Shown: positions 41,068 through 49,499, numbered from the stretch's first letter. The stretch is DNA of 64,000 nt from CAZKRU01 sp964555235 (GCA_964555235.1 CAZKRU010000005.1:1-64000), one strand, 5' to 3'. A program made the numbers and translations. Notes: a model not told the origin generated them from the sequence alone.

Positions 41068-41085
41068 CTATGGGGTCTATACCCC
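41068..41085 (-). promoter_or_regulatory. Copy 9 of the 18-bp CCCCATAG element (minus strand)
   Basis: On the minus strand GGGGTATAGACCCCATAG, a near-perfect GGGGT-N4-ACCCC dyad. TAAGCT begins 19 nt later and the SYLF ATG lies 31 nt downstream. Confidence 0.65.
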
Positions 41086-41215
41086 ACAATCGAAGCGATC
41101 CAAACGTATTCCTAATCGCTTGGAAATTACCGGATCTATTTCAGACACGCTTGCAACCTCTGTCCAAACGGTCGAAAGATGAAAAATTTAAAAACGGATT
41201 TAAAGTAGAAAATTT

Positions 41216-41269
41216 TGCACTCGGGGAGACTCGAACTCCCATGGTGTTACCCACTAGCACCTCAAGCTA
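41216..41269 (-). other. 3' fragment of tRNA-Leu(GAG), probable attachment site
   Basis: On the minus strand the 54 bases run from the 5' side of the anticodon stem (TAGC) through loop TTGAGGT with anticodon GAG, the variable arm GGTG..CACC, the T-arm GGGAG-TTCGAGT-CTCCC, to the acceptor 3' strand CGAGTGC and discriminator A. The 5' half (acceptor 5' strand and D-arm) is missing, so it is not a functional tRNA. Such 3'-half copies are left when an integrative element inserts in a tRNA gene by crossing over at the anticodon loop. Just beyond it TTGTCCGCA-like words are repeated. From this orientation the inserted DNA would lie to the right. Bases 41270-41462 hold no gene. Confidence 0.7.
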
Positions 41270-41462
41270 AATATTTTAACTATGAGGCAAGCTGTTTGTC
41301 CGCAGAATTGTCCGCAATTTTCAATCGAAGTGATATTTTTTTATGTCTATAGAGACTTTCTTTATTGAGTCTTTCCCCTGCATGCCATAATGACCTTCTC
41401 TGGCTTTGCCTTTTAACGACAGCTCAGAGGCATTTCGGGGCATGGGTAACATTTTCCGAGAA

Positions 41463-42200
41463 TCAAACGTGTTTTGCGATAAGAGGAGTCCGGGAGATAT
41501 TTTTCGGTTTATGAAATTTCTGACAATCGGCTTTAGCTATCCACAATAATTCATGAAATCTCTCCTGTTCATTTTTAGTAAGCACTTGAGGGGCGTAATA
41601 TTTGCCGAGAATTGCGGCTGGTAAAATATCTTTTACGGCGACCCAATCAATACGTTCGGCAACACAGTAATGACATTGAATTATGGAAGCCATTTTTAAC
41701 TTCCATGCATGTGCAGCAGACTTTTGGAGATTTTTAAGTTGATCTAATCCGACTCTCACAACGTAAACGATTTGGAAGGTATTTTTGGGAGTGTACTTTT
41801 CGGCAATAGACTCCAACCTCATTTTATCTGATAGTTGAAGTGGTAATTTCAACATTGCTTTGGCGGCATTGGAAATTGCTTTAACGGTTTCTCCACCGGG
41901 CATGCTGCTATAATTCAATGCAGTTGCAAAACGATGACTGAAATGAGCGCCGCTTCCAGATAAATGCTTTCTGTAATTCATCACAAAGGAAGCCGATGAG
42001 ATTGACAATTTCTTGCAGTGCTCATCCACAAAGCGTTTAATGAATTTTGTATCTTCAGGAGCGAATGGATGGAAATTTAGAGGGAAACCGTTTTTTTCTA
42101 TGGAATCTTCATAAATGGAAGTGGTGCCATGAAACAAAATCTGCAAGTCAGCACGATATTGGTATTCTTCAATGTCGCTGAGAGTTAATGCAGGAACCAT
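41463..42200 (-). CDS. Putative ADP-ribosyltransferase-fold protein
   Basis: A 245-residue soluble protein. LFHGTTSIYEDSIEKNGFP has the [YF]HGT...I...G pattern of motif I in H-Y-E-type ADP-ribosyltransferases. SHRFATALNYSSMPGG resembles motif II (Ser...Ala...Tyr), and IDWVAVKDILPAAILG resembles the C-terminal strand that carries motif III in this superfamily, although a clear catalytic Glu is not evident. Such folds occur in toxins, antiviral effectors and NAD-dependent modification enzymes. No obvious antitoxin lies beside it. Its place just after the tRNA-Leu fragment fits cargo of an integrated element. Moderate confidence in the fold, low in function. Confidence 0.45.
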   Translation of the reverse strand: MVPALTLSDIEEYQYRADLQILFHGTTSIYEDSIEKNGFPLNFHPFAPEDTKFIKRFVDEHCKKLSISSASFVMNYRKHLSGSGAHFSHRFATALNYSSMPGGETVKAISNAAKAMLKLPLQLSDKMRLESIAEKYTPKNTFQIVYVVRVGLDQLKNLQKSAAHAWKLKMASIIQCHYCVAERIDWVAVKDILPAAILGKYYAPQVLTKNEQERFHELLWIAKADCQKFHKPKNISRTPLIAKHV

Positions 42201-42285
42201 AGGTATTTGCGTTTATTCCAGAAACGAGGATTGTCAATTTGTCACAGGTATTTTCTTTTTACCGAACATCTGCTAGAGTGCAAAC

Positions 42286-42591
42286 GTGAAAAATACGCGA
42301 GGAAATATCTCTTGGATCGATATCAAATCGAAAAGTTGCCCGCCGCAGGTGCGGCAGAAATATCCGGGCCTCGGAACTCGTAAAATCAAGAAAGGGGATT
42401 CGGTGAAAGCCGGGCTTTACCGAACCCAGGGAGCGCGACTCAAGACGGTTGATTTTTGGTGTGTTGTCAACGAGGTTCGCCCCGATGGAGAGCTTCAAGT
42501 CCTCATTGATGAGGACCTATCGACAGAATGGGATTACCGCAAAGGCCAATCCCTTCTCGCACAGCCATCCGCGATTTTGGATGTCGTTTAA
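42286..42591 (+). CDS. Hypothetical basic protein
   Basis: A 101-residue protein starting with GTG. No family recognised. It has a middle segment rich in Lys and Gly (GTRKIKKGDSVKAG) and a more acidic end (VRPDGELQVLIDEDLSTEWD), consistent with a small beta-rich domain such as an OB or SH3 fold, but this is a guess. It is transcribed divergently from the ADP-ribosyltransferase-like gene, with 85 bases between them. Confidence 0.45.
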   Translation: MKNTRGNISWIDIKSKSCPPQVRQKYPGLGTRKIKKGDSVKAGLYRTQGARLKTVDFWCVVNEVRPDGELQVLIDEDLSTEWDYRKGQSLLAQPSAILDVV

Positions 42592-42640
42592 AATCGATTG
42601 CGCGAAAGACTTTTTCGTTTCAAACCTAGACTCCAGATGA

Positions 42641-42890
42641 GCTGACACACCGCCAGAGGCGGGAAAGATCAGCTCGCAAGGCGAGCGCATTTTTTGCCTT
42701 GAAAGCCAAAATCTCTGGTGCCGGGGTAGGGGTAGCGACCGCAGGACGGCCCGGAAGCCTCCGGAACGAACAAAGCAGAGTGACGAGAGACTTCCGGATG
42801 AAGCCGGAGAAGGGGAAGCGGCCCCCGCGCCTTTTGCGGCGACCACCTGTGGAAGCGTTGAAACGAAACAGGGAGTGAGGGAGGAGAAAA
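42641..42890 (+). ncRNA. GC-rich hairpin-rich segment, candidate structured RNA
   Basis: In an otherwise gene-free 409-base stretch (42592-43000), at least four compact hairpins follow one another: CCGCC-AGA-GGCGG (42650-42662), GCTCGC-AAG-GCGAGC (42672-42686) followed by a T6 run, CCGGA-AGCC-TCCGG (42751-42764), CTTCCGG...CCGGAG (42791-42809), with a weaker CCGC/GCGG after them. GC content is clearly above the flanks. A plus-strand frame without a start codon also stays open through here (TPDELTHRQRRER...LKRNRE), so a decayed coding region is the alternative. The GCTCGC hairpin with its T-run could by itself be the terminator of the gene at 42286. Confidence 0.35.
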
Positions 42891-43000
42891 ATTTAACGTT
42901 GAAGGAAGGATGGTGTCATTGGTTGGCATTTCTGAATAAAAGAGAGTTCACCATGGTTGTCTTAACATCATAGGAGAAGGAACATAATGAGATCCCCTCG

Positions 43001-44182
43001 ATGGAAAGTGCCCAAAACAGCTCCAAATTGACATTGAAATTCGAGAGAGTAAGATCAAGGGCGCGCTTACCCATCATGAACGACTGGATTTCACTTCTTA
43101 AAAAGTACGTAGCTCGGGAGGGCCATCCCAACGTCCCCGTCGATCACATTGAATCCGGGAAAAATCTTGGGAAGTGGGTCAGCATGACGAAACATTTCTA
43201 TCGAAGAGGAAGGCTTCGTGGCATTTCAGTTCACGAGTTGGAAGCATTGCCGGGGTGGTCATGGGAGCCAAGAAGACATAAGGCGCAAGTCTTGGACGCC
43301 GATCATCCCTGGTTTTACCTGCTGACATTATTCGGGAGGAAATACGGTCACTGTAAGATGCCCTCTTCTCGAATCTACATGAACAAGCGGCTCGGGCAGT
43401 GGGTACACAAAATTCGCGGCAAATATGAATCAGGTCAACTCTCTCCCTCAGAAGCAGAATTATTTTCTCATTTGCCCGGATGGGATTGGAATCTTCCCAA
43501 GAATGACTGGCGAGCCAAGTACGAAATTCTTGTTAAATACCAGAAGAGATTCGGGTCTGTGCGCATGCACTGCCGCCATCAAGAGGGTCGGATCGCGATC
43601 GGTTCGTGGATTTCCACTCAACGGATCGCCTATAAAAGAGATGAATTAAGTAGGGAGAGAATTGACCTCCTGGAAGCGCTTCCAGGGTGGTCCTGGTATC
43701 CGCGCACCGAGAGTAGGGAAAAAGGACTCCGGCTCCTCAAGCAATTTGTGGCCGAGAACAACCATTCCGCAGTTCCTTCTCGATATCGTCCTGAAAATTT
43801 TGAATTGGCTCACTGGTGCAGTCGATTGAGATACTTGCATAAAACTGGTCGTCTCAATAAGGATTTATCGTCCAGGCTTGTGTCCATGCCCCAATGGGTC
43901 TGGGAGACGCGTATTGATCGATGGCCACAGCATTACGAAGCTTATAAGGCAGCGCTCTTGGATTCGGGTCAGATCCGCGACCCCAAACTAAAGATGTGGG
44001 AAAGCCAACAGAGAAAAAAATTCAAACGTGGGAAGCTCCAGGAGCAGCGAGTCAAATTATTAGCGGCGTTGCCAGGATGGAGATTTGTGATCCGGAATCG
44101 TGTCCCCCGCAACCAGTCGTCCATCGAGCGTGTGAGACTGAATTTAGCAAAGCGGGAATTGCTTAAACTGGCTGCCGCTTAA
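43001..44182 (+). CDS. Stand-alone helicase-associated (HA) repeat protein, five repeats
   Basis: A 393-residue soluble, basic protein made almost entirely of five ~65-residue helicase-associated (HA, PF03457-like) repeats. Each ends in a Leu-Pro-Gly-Trp-type motif (LEALPGWSWEP, FSHLPGWDWNL, LEALPGWSWYP, LVSMPQWVWE, LAALPGWRF) and contains a central GxW(V/I) stretch. HA repeats normally lie C-terminal to DEAD/DEAH helicases, where they probably bind DNA; no helicase domain is present. It is convergent with the next HA-like gene, and their 3' ends overlap by 20 bases. A start at 43076 is also possible. Role unknown; DNA binding is inferred. Confidence 0.75.
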   Translation: MESAQNSSKLTLKFERVRSRARLPIMNDWISLLKKYVAREGHPNVPVDHIESGKNLGKWVSMTKHFYRRGRLRGISVHELEALPGWSWEPRRHKAQVLDADHPWFYLLTLFGRKYGHCKMPSSRIYMNKRLGQWVHKIRGKYESGQLSPSEAELFSHLPGWDWNLPKNDWRAKYEILVKYQKRFGSVRMHCRHQEGRIAIGSWISTQRIAYKRDELSRERIDLLEALPGWSWYPRTESREKGLRLLKQFVAENNHSAVPSRYRPENFELAHWCSRLRYLHKTGRLNKDLSSRLVSMPQWVWETRIDRWPQHYEAYKAALLDSGQIRDPKLKMWESQQRKKFKRGKLQEQRVKLLAALPGWRFVIRNRVPRNQSSIERVRLNLAKRELLKLAAA

Positions 44183-45140
44183 CGATGGCATGTTGTACTC
44201 GTTTTTGCGCCCTCGGCTTCCGATGCGCTTTCTTTGTAATTCCAATGCTTTTTAAACGTGCTTTCTTTTCCGGTGTCAGATTCCTCCAATTTGAACGCAG
44301 ACTGTGATACCAACGTCCCAACGCCGGATTTTCAGGCCAATCTTTTGGGATTTTAACCACGCCAAACCTTTGATGGACGTCCTTTAATTCTTCGTAACGC
44401 ATGTTCCAAATATCTTGAACCACCTCCCAAAGGACGCCTCGCTCCTCAAGTTGCTCAATTCTTTCTTTGGGGAGTCTCCCAATGCGATACGCCGGGCGAG
44501 CTCCCGACAAGAGGACACTTCCCCGAGGATATTCTTGGTTTTCTCTCGGGATATTCCCATGACCAAACCGTTTTTGATAAGCTGCGATTTCCTTGAGGCC
44601 CGACTCCCAGAGCGTCTCAAAGGGATCCCAAATGAATCCGGCGTCGTCCAACTCCTTGATTTGCTTGGCGGTTAGTTTTGCGCGATCCCTCCGTAATCTG
44701 GAAAACCATCCTCTCATTTGAATTGAAATATTGACGTAATATCCGCCCAAATGTTTCTCCAGCGTTTTCAAGACCTTCATATCTCGTTCCCATCGCCACT
44801 CGTCCAAATCCCAGATAATTCCGATGCGATTCAGAAAATGCTCTCTCCTGGGATCGAGTGTTCCCTCTCGTCGTCTCTTTCGCTGTTTGGAAATCCAACC
44901 CCGAAGAGGTTTTTTGGGAATCCTTCCTTTGCATTTTTCAAAGTTCAAGGCTTGGATTAAAAAAAGGCGGTCGGGCGGGGTAAAGGGATAGCCCAATTCG
45001 ATCAGTTCCTTGATGGTTGAAGTATTTAAGGAATACGGGTTAGCGAGAACTCGCTGATGCAGGCGAAGAATGGGCTTCGCCTGAGGGGTCTTCAAGCCTT
45101 TGGGTCCATGTAGGCGGAGAAATTCGATTAACTCTTGCAT
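44163..45140 (-). CDS. HA-repeat-like basic protein
   Basis: A 325-residue basic protein with repeats related to the HA units of its convergent neighbour but more diverged: segments such as WISKQRKRRREGTLDPRREH, GWFSRLRRDRAKLTAKQIKE and GRWYHSLRSNWRNLTPEKKA, each with the (G)xW-x2-5-R pattern and a following hydrophobic 'GIIWDL/GFIWDP/GVLWEV' end. It ends in a very basic tail (KKAHRKPRAQKRVQ). Nucleic-acid binding is likely. The tail-to-tail arrangement with the other HA protein suggests the two genes travel together. Confidence 0.65.
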   Translation of the reverse strand: MQELIEFLRLHGPKGLKTPQAKPILRLHQRVLANPYSLNTSTIKELIELGYPFTPPDRLFLIQALNFEKCKGRIPKKPLRGWISKQRKRRREGTLDPRREHFLNRIGIIWDLDEWRWERDMKVLKTLEKHLGGYYVNISIQMRGWFSRLRRDRAKLTAKQIKELDDAGFIWDPFETLWESGLKEIAAYQKRFGHGNIPRENQEYPRGSVLLSGARPAYRIGRLPKERIEQLEERGVLWEVVQDIWNMRYEELKDVHQRFGVVKIPKDWPENPALGRWYHSLRSNWRNLTPEKKARLKSIGITKKAHRKPRAQKRVQHAIVKRQPV

Positions 45141-45266
45141 TGGATCTTATTGAACGATTCAGTTTTCAGGTAATAATACCTATCAATTTCAACAAACAAG
45201 TTAAAATTACAATCCCTAATGCAATTGGGTTGACAAATTTTAAGAGCCTCTTAGGGTCCGAGGTCG

Positions 45267-48239
45267 GTGCAACGAATCGCAACATTTTTTTGGGTGTTTT
45301 TGGTGTTGGGCTTGGGAGGAATTAGGGCGCAGACGGTTGCGACTCCGTCGTTATCGATTCCTGCGGGTGAATACACCACTGAAAAGAGTGTGGAGGCTTC
45401 GAGCGCGACGCTGGGAGCAATGCTGCATTATACGCTGAATGGCACGGACCCGGCAGAAAGTGATCCGATTTTATCAGCGCCTTTTAGTGTTAAGCACACA
45501 CTGCAATTGAAGGTGAAAGCATTTTTGGCAGGGATGACGCCAAGTGAGACGACGACGGGGGATTATGTGATTACCGGATCGGTGGCGGCTGGCGGCAATC
45601 ATGTCTTGGGACTCAAGAGTGATGGGACAGTCTGGGCGTGGGGATTAAACGCGACTGGCCAGTTGGGGGATGGAACGACGGTATTAAAGAGTAGCCCGGT
45701 GCAGGTCAAAACAAATGCGACGACGTTTTTGACGGGAGTGGTGGAAATCGGAGCGGGGCAAAATCACAGCGTGGCGCTTAAAAGTGATGGGACGGTTTGG
45801 TGCTGGGGAACCGGAGGAGGGTCGCAGCTTGGAAATAATGCGACGGCCAATTCAAGTTATCCGGTTCAGGTGAAACTGACCTCCACAACCTTTTTGACGG
45901 GAATCGTGGCGATTTCAGTGGGAGATAATCATACGCTTGCTCTCAAAAGCGACGGAACGGTTTGGGCGTGGGGAACCAATAGCAGTTCGCAGCTCGGGGA
46001 TGGAACCACGGCGGCCAAAAAAATGGCGGTTCAAGTCCTTGATTCTGTCGGAGGGATTTCAGGGGTTGCCGAAATTGCGGCCGGGGGCTCGCATTCGCTT
46101 TTTGTCAAAACCAATGGAGAGGTTTGGTCGGTTGGATTAAACAGCAGCAGTCAATTGGGCGATAATACGACCACGTTGCGCAATAAAGCGGTTCAGGTTT
46201 TACAAGCCGTTGGAGTCCCTTTGACGGGAGTAGCATACGCGGCGGCGGGAGCGAATCACAGTCTGGCGATCAAGACGGATGGGACGGTCGTGGCATGGGG
46301 AAGCAATGCGCAGGGCCAGTTGGGGATTAATAGTACGACGACTTCCAAAATGGCGGTGGCGGTGAGCGGTCTCACGGACGTGATCGATCTGGTCGGGGGC
46401 GGAGCCCATAGCATGGCGATGAAGAGCGACGGAAGTATTTGGAGCTTTGGTTTTAATTATACGGGAGCTCTGGGAGATGGAACTTCGACACGTCGGCTGA
46501 CACCGGTCCGCGCCGGGGGAGCGACTTTGGGATTGCGCATGGCGGCGAAGAACAACCTGACGGTGGTGGAAAAGACCGACGGAGCGCTGGTGAGTTTTGG
46601 GGAAAACGTTTCTGGCGTTTTTGGGAATGGAACCCTTGGTTATGCGATGACGGTGGCGCAGGTGCCGAGTCTGGCGGGAATCACGCAAGTGGCGGCGGGA
46701 GGCAATCAGACGATGACCTTGAAAAGCGATGGAACGGTCTGGACGTTTGGAGACAATGAAAATTCAAATTTAGGGGATGGAACGAGCACGGCGAGTGGAA
46801 TTCCCGTGAGGGCCACACCGAGTAGCGGAGTGCTGGATCAGGTGACGCAGATTGCGGCGGGGCTGAATCATCAGGTGGCACTGAAAGGGAACGGGGACGT
46901 CTTTGCCTGGGGATTGAATTCGAATGGACAGGTGGGGGATAATAGCACGACGTTGAGAGCACGTCCGGTGCAGGTCAAAACGAACGCGACGACTTTTTTG
47001 ACCGGAGTGACGGCGATCAGTGCGGGGGATACGCACACGGTTGCACTCAAGAACGACAACACGGTCTGGTCGTGGGGATTGAATTCTAGCGGCCAATTGG
47101 GGGATGGAACGGCTACGAAGCGATTGATCGCGACCCAAATGCTCGCTTCGGCGGGAGTTCCCTTTTCCGGGGCCACGGCGATTGCAGCAGGAGGGACGCA
47201 TACCTTAATTCTGAAAAGTGATGGAACGGTTTGGGCGGTGGGAGGGAATGCCAACGGACGCTTGGGGAATAACACGACGACGAATTCGAGTTACCCGGTT
47301 CAAGTGAAGATCGATGCGGTGAACTTCCTGACGGGAGTTGCCAGTATTGCGGCGGGGCAGAGCCACAGTTTTGCGTTGAAGACGGATGGAACACTCTGGG
47401 GTTGGGGCCTGAACAGTTCGAAGCAATTGGGGGATGGAACGACAACGCAGCGACTCATTGCGACGGTGGTTCCGGGAGCCCATGTTTGGACAAAGGTGAA
47501 AGCGGGAGCGAATCACACCATTGCAGTCCGAAACGATCAAACGGTTTGGTCCTTTGGAGGAAATACGAGTGGGCAGCTGGCCAACAACACACTGACGAAT
47601 CAAGGGAGCCCGGTTCAGATGCGGACCGCAAGCGCGATGATGGGATCGGTTTTAGAAGGAGCGGGAGGAACGGCCCATAGCATTTTGCTTAAAACGGATG
47701 GAACGGTCTGGACGGCGGGAAGTAATTCGAGAGGTCAGTTGGGATTAGGAACCCGAGGCTTTGATCCGGTGGGAGTGACGATCACGACGCCACGATTAGT
47801 CGATGGAGATGATGCCGATGGCGACGGAATTCCGACGTATCAGGAACGGATGGATGGAACGAATGCGGATTTGGCAGATACGGATTGGGATGGATTGACG
47901 GATTTTTATGAGAATAACACCTCCCATACCAGTGCGATTCTGGCAGATACCGATGGTGATGGGGTGAAGGATGGCGACGAAATCGTGCGTGGGACAGATC
48001 CTCTAAATGGAACAAGTATCAATGGAGCGGTTTTTGTGGATGCGATCAGTGGTAATGATGCAAATTCAGGCTTTGTTCTTGCAGCTCCAAAGCGATCAAT
48101 TCGCGGTGGCCTCTTGGCGGCAATTTCCGGAGATATAGTGCAAGTTGAACCTGGAACTTATTCGGAGAATCTAATTTCAACCGATATTCGATCTTTAAAA
48201 CTGAAACCAAACGGCACGGTAAGAATTACAGTGCCATAG
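45267..48239 (+). CDS. Secreted RCC1-repeat protein with 14 repeats
   Basis: A 990-residue exported protein starting with GTG, preceded by GAGG. The signal peptide is ATFFWVFLVLGLGGIRA. A chitobiase/beta-hexosaminidase C-terminal-like module (ATPSLSIPAGEYTTEKSVEA) lies at about 24-80. Then come 14 RCC1-type repeats (core pattern H-x-L-x-L-K-S-D-G-T-V-W-A-W-G), which equals two seven-bladed propellers. After these come thrombospondin-3-like Asp-rich calcium motifs (DADGDGIPTYQERMDGTNAD; DTDGDGVKDGDE) and a DUF1565-like end (SGDIVQVEPGTYSEN) that looks cut short. Surface location and protein binding are inferred. It is the first gene of a five-gene surface run and has 126 bases of divergent promoter space upstream. 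Confidence 0.85.
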   Translation: MQRIATFFWVFLVLGLGGIRAQTVATPSLSIPAGEYTTEKSVEASSATLGAMLHYTLNGTDPAESDPILSAPFSVKHTLQLKVKAFLAGMTPSETTTGDYVITGSVAAGGNHVLGLKSDGTVWAWGLNATGQLGDGTTVLKSSPVQVKTNATTFLTGVVEIGAGQNHSVALKSDGTVWCWGTGGGSQLGNNATANSSYPVQVKLTSTTFLTGIVAISVGDNHTLALKSDGTVWAWGTNSSSQLGDGTTAAKKMAVQVLDSVGGISGVAEIAAGGSHSLFVKTNGEVWSVGLNSSSQLGDNTTTLRNKAVQVLQAVGVPLTGVAYAAAGANHSLAIKTDGTVVAWGSNAQGQLGINSTTTSKMAVAVSGLTDVIDLVGGGAHSMAMKSDGSIWSFGFNYTGALGDGTSTRRLTPVRAGGATLGLRMAAKNNLTVVEKTDGALVSFGENVSGVFGNGTLGYAMTVAQVPSLAGITQVAAGGNQTMTLKSDGTVWTFGDNENSNLGDGTSTASGIPVRATPSSGVLDQVTQIAAGLNHQVALKGNGDVFAWGLNSNGQVGDNSTTLRARPVQVKTNATTFLTGVTAISAGDTHTVALKNDNTVWSWGLNSSGQLGDGTATKRLIATQMLASAGVPFSGATAIAAGGTHTLILKSDGTVWAVGGNANGRLGNNTTTNSSYPVQVKIDAVNFLTGVASIAAGQSHSFALKTDGTLWGWGLNSSKQLGDGTTTQRLIATVVPGAHVWTKVKAGANHTIAVRNDQTVWSFGGNTSGQLANNTLTNQGSPVQMRTASAMMGSVLEGAGGTAHSILLKTDGTVWTAGSNSRGQLGLGTRGFDPVGVTITTPRLVDGDDADGDGIPTYQERMDGTNADLADTDWDGLTDFYENNTSHTSAILADTDGDGVKDGDEIVRGTDPLNGTSINGAVFVDAISGNDANSGFVLAAPKRSIRGGLLAAISGDIVQVEPGTYSENLISTDIRSLKLKPNGTVRITVP

Positions 48240-48258
48240 GGAATAATAGCGAGGACCT

Positions 48259-49479
48259 ATGAAAAAATGGATTATTCTGATGTTGGCGATGAGCCTGCCG
48301 ACTCTTCATGCGGGAGATTTGGAAATCGATGGAAATCTCAAAGTGCTTCACGATTTAAATGTGACGGAAAAAGTGAAGCTTTTCGACAACACATTAAATA
48401 TCGGACACTTCTCAAATATTCCGGAAGCCCCCGGCATTCAATTCATTTACCAAGAAAATGGAGCGAATAGCACAACTTCAATTCGTCAAGGACGCGGGGC
48501 AGCTCAATGGTTGTGGCAGCGCGACGGTTATGGTACAGCGACGGATCAGATGAAGTTGGATTATTTTAATGTCCTAACCATTGGTGGTGGAAGTTCACAA
48601 ATTATATTAGATCCAGGGCAGGGGCAGATTCAAGTGAACGGTCGACTAGTTCTATTTTCAGACCAAATGCCGCTCGGATCAAACTCCAACAACACTGCAT
48701 TGGCTCTTGGGCTGGGAACTGTCTCCTCAGCAGGGGGTTCTATGGCGATCGGTTACGTAGCGAAAGCGACTGGGTATGGATCGCTGGCTTTTGGGCTTTA
48801 TTCTGAATCTCTAGCAGAAAATACGGTAGCTTTGGGATCATTTTCAAAAGCGAATGGGCTGCAATCATTTGCTTTGGGAACGTCAGCTTATGCGAGTGGA
48901 TTAAATTCGTATAGTATCGGTCAAAGTTCAACCGCTTTAGGATCGGGATCAATGACCATTGGAAACGGTAGTAGTGCACAGGGTGACGCCTCGCTAGCGG
49001 TGGGAGGAAGTCAACATGCAACAGGGGTTCAATCACTAGCGATTGGAATGTATAGCACTGTTTCTGGAGATGCGAGTTGTTCTTTCGGATTTGATAATAC
49101 GATCACACTTTCAAATTCCTTTGTGTTGGGACGACAGACTGCAATCAGCACGGCGTCTTCCTACTCAATTGGTGCCGGGAATTCGATTTCAGCGATTAGT
49201 GGGTATTGTTTTGGGGAAGGAATGGCGGTTCAGACTGCAGGAGAGACGGTGGTGGGTCGCTATAACCTTGCTGTTGCTAACGGGGTTACTTCCGATCCCG
49301 AAGGGTTGGTCTTTACCGTAGGAAACGGAGCTAACAACTCGCAACGTTCGAATGCTTTGGAAATCAAAAAAAACGGAAACACCAAGATTTATGGAACGCT
49401 TACTTCTACGGGTGGAATTCGGATCCAACCCCAAGGCGACATTCCTATGGGCGAATTTACTTCTGGATCTCAGCCTTAA
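48259..49479 (+). CDS. Secreted YadA-head-repeat protein without a membrane anchor
   Basis: A 406-residue protein with a signal peptide (KKWIILMLAMSLPTLHA). Residues about 145-320 consist of YadA-type head repeats (e.g. SLAFGLYSESLAENTVALG and FALGTSAYASGLNSYSIG), which form a trimeric left-handed beta-roll. The C-terminus lacks the ~70-residue trimeric beta-barrel anchor of autotransporters and instead resembles the ends of phage-like or exopolymer-associated proteins. It may stay attached through another protein or be released. It begins 19 bases after the RCC1 gene, with a GAGG ribosome-binding site. Confidence 0.8.
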   Translation: MKKWIILMLAMSLPTLHAGDLEIDGNLKVLHDLNVTEKVKLFDNTLNIGHFSNIPEAPGIQFIYQENGANSTTSIRQGRGAAQWLWQRDGYGTATDQMKLDYFNVLTIGGGSSQIILDPGQGQIQVNGRLVLFSDQMPLGSNSNNTALALGLGTVSSAGGSMAIGYVAKATGYGSLAFGLYSESLAENTVALGSFSKANGLQSFALGTSAYASGLNSYSIGQSSTALGSGSMTIGNGSSAQGDASLAVGGSQHATGVQSLAIGMYSTVSGDASCSFGFDNTITLSNSFVLGRQTAISTASSYSIGAGNSISAISGYCFGEGMAVQTAGETVVGRYNLAVANGVTSDPEGLVFTVGNGANNSQRSNALEIKKNGNTKIYGTLTSTGGIRIQPQGDIPMGEFTSGSQP

Positions 49480-49499
49480 GATCTTGATTGGCTTATCTG

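Noticed and set aside
41216..41269. Complete tRNA-Leu gene
   Set aside because: The acceptor 5' strand and D-arm are missing; sequence beyond the anticodon stem does not pair.
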